Origin: Zygnema cylindricum
Lineage: Eukaryota; Streptophyta; Zygnematophyceae; Zygnematales; Zygnemataceae
Length of the DNA stretch: 64,000 nucleotides
NCBI GenBank assembly: GCA_037447655.1
Contig: JBBHKE010001766.1
Span: 1 to 64,000 of the forward strand
Direction of reading: 5' to 3'
Positions 62,261 through 64,000 of this stretch are shown here, piece after piece. Every line of letters starts with the position of its first letter. The first letter of the stretch is position 1. The notes beneath the pieces were generated by a model. It made no database searches. It was not told the origin of the DNA and saw nothing but the letters and a program-made list of their open reading frames with translations. Made by a program: the position numbers and the translations under genes.

Positions 62261-64000
62261 TGATATTGAAAGAGGAGCAGATCGAAAAACCAGCCGCAAG
62301 AACAAAGAAGGCATTTGTGGCAACACAAGTTGTGGGAGAGGATTTTGATGAGGACGATAAAGAACTGCTCCTCAACGAGAAGCGGGAGGTGAAAAGTGAG
62401 CCGAAGATTCTAAGGAGGCAAAAGTGTGCTTTCAGTGGAGTAAGTGAAGTTCTTCAAGAAGGATGGATTATTGATCGAGAAGCCTTTATGCATATGTTTA
62501 GAGAAAAACCATTGGTTACCAAAATGAGAAAGAGCGCTACTATAGAGATAAAGTATGGGGATGGGAGAATAGTAACCACAAATTTAATAAGATATATAGA
62601 TATGAGAGTCTTAGTTGATAGAAAGGCATCCATAGTCACTTTCTCTGATGTTCTCCTTATTCCAAAGTTGAACATTAATCTTATCTCTCGTCGGTCTTAG
62701 ATGATAATGGTTTTGAGACTAGTACTAAGAAATGAGTCTTTGTTGCTGGTGATGAGAATGAAGTGTACTTCACAACTGAAAAAGGTAGCCAAAGAGTCAT
62801 TAGGTTAATTTTGAGTAATAGAAAGACGTGAGTTTACTATGCCAGCGTAAGTGATTTGATGATGTGGCATAAAAGATTGGGACATGTGCATCTAGATAGA
62901 TTAAAAAAAATGAAGAAATTGGGTGTTGTTGAGGGAATACATTTTATAGATAATGAGACCTTGGATGATTCTAGTGGATGTGCTCAAGGTAAGGCCCAAA
63001 GATTACCTTTGCCAAAAATTGTAACCTATATAGGAGAAAAAGTCCTAGATTTAGTTCATATCAACATATAGGGACCGGCCAAAGTGCCATCAGTTGGAGG
63101 GAAAAGATTTATGCTTACTATCACTAATAATTGGTCTAGATACTCTAGAGTATATTTCTTGAAAATCAAGTCAGAGGCATTAGTTTATTTCAAAAAGTAT
63201 AAAGTATGGAGTGAGAAGCTTTATGAGACACCGATAAAGAGAGTGAGGAGTGAAAATGGGGGAGAATACGGTTCTAATGAGTTTGATGATTTTTTTGAAA
63301 GAGGAAAGGGTTCCACACAAAAAGACTGTTTAGAAGAATCTAGAACAAAACGGTGTAGCCGAGAGACTAAATCGGACATTAAGTGATAGTGCTCGTAGCA
63401 TGTTGTCGGATAAATAGATAAGAAAACGGTTTTGGGCAGAAGCTATGAATTGTGCTAACTATCTCAAAAATAGAGTCCTTACCTTGGCGGTAAAAGGACA
63501 AACACCTTATAAAAGATGGATTAGGAGAAAACCAAATATTTCACACTTAAAGGTGTTCCAAAGTCAAGTGTTTAGTCTAAACACATAAAAATCTGATTGG
63601 AAGTTAGATGCAAGGGGAAAGCTGGGATACCTACTTGGGTATGATTAAATCTTAAGAGATATAGAGTTTATGATCTCGGAAGAGAAGACATCTTTTTAGT
63701 AAAACACTTGGTAGTCATGATGAAGGAAAGTCCATAGATCCCTTTAAAAACACTAAACACGTTAGAATTAGAAATGAATCCAAAAATGAGTTAGATTTAA
63801 ATTCTTCTAACTGAACTCCAGTTCAGCCTGACCATGTAGATGACAAGAAAAATCTGAACCAAGAGTGACCCCATTTAGGAGTCACAACTTCCTATTCAAA
63901 CCAATAGAGAGAACGAGGAAATACCAAAAATGGTTGATGAACACGCGCAAATGGACTCCACGGATAGGGGAGAAGATGAAGTCATTTGGAGAAATCTGGG
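62261..64000 (+). pseudogene. Copia protease-integrase, plus-strand element
   Basis: Protease: GWIIDREAFMHM at 62461-62496 stands where WIIDSGAS.HM is expected; the Asp is kept but the S-G-A is lost. Pre-integrase WHKRLGHVHLDRLKK is at 62862 and CAQGKAQRLPLPK follows. In the integrase core the first catalytic Asp reads Asn (LVHINI, then a stop) and the second position reads RSENGGEYGS instead of RSDNGGE. Later text (near 63480-63650) keeps KGQTPYKRWI and SHLKVFQSQVF with stops. It is catalytically dead. Confidence 0.85.

Larger units (their letters stand above)
61318..64000 (+). mobile_element. Ty1/Copia element, plus strand, runs off the window
   Basis: Gag, degenerate protease and integrase in Copia order, unrelated in detail to the minus-strand array. 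RT and RNase H would lie beyond 64000. It is heavily decayed. Confidence 0.88.

Overview
This is eukaryotic, AT-rich, repeat-laden chromosomal DNA. Chromodomain Ty3/Gypsy elements, a primer-binding site matching initiator tRNA-Met, plant-type 24-residue LRRs encoded one per 72-bp exon, and hAT-like MITEs suggest the green-plant lineage. A streptophyte alga is a reasonable guess, but nothing here fixes the species. No prokaryotic features, CRISPR arrays or rRNA genes were seen.

Layout. 1-3300: 3' part of a Gypsy element (pol remnant and 3' LTR). 3301-6914: non-coding, with a hAT-like MITE (4564-5034, perfect 8-bp target duplication). 6920-14764: complete but inactivated Gypsy element of the same family, with ~970-bp LTRs, primer-binding site, polypurine tract and a perfect 5-bp target duplication. 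14765-16475: ATGT microsatellite, then a ~329-bp-period tandem repeat directly upstream of the only host gene.

16476-39686 (+): one 23-kb gene reconstructed from splice sites and phases, with 17 exons and a predicted 519-aa product. It has a signal peptide, an LRR N-cap, thirteen LRRs each on its own 72-nt phase-2/phase-2 exon, a Cys-rich/EGF-like exon and a short Pro/Arg-rich tail. All exon phases agree and the summed coding length is exactly 1560 nt. The LRR exons share a near-identical core; differences gather at the residues predicted to face outward on the concave surface. Introns hold a second MITE copy, an unrelated MITE, three tRNA-derived SINE copies, a broken Copia element, minisatellites and purine/pyrimidine tracts. 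Neighbouring introns are related to each other, so the array grew by duplication of exon-intron units.

39687-42879: no recognised gene. 42880-57716: two tandem copies of a 7.4-kb segment, each carrying a decayed Copia element on the minus strand, with LTR evidence of an earlier head-to-tail retroelement array. 57717-64000: SINE-like copies, divergent LTR-like repeats, an isolated gag zinc knuckle and a plus-strand Copia element that runs off the window. Apart from the LRR gene, every coding signal found is a dead retroelement.
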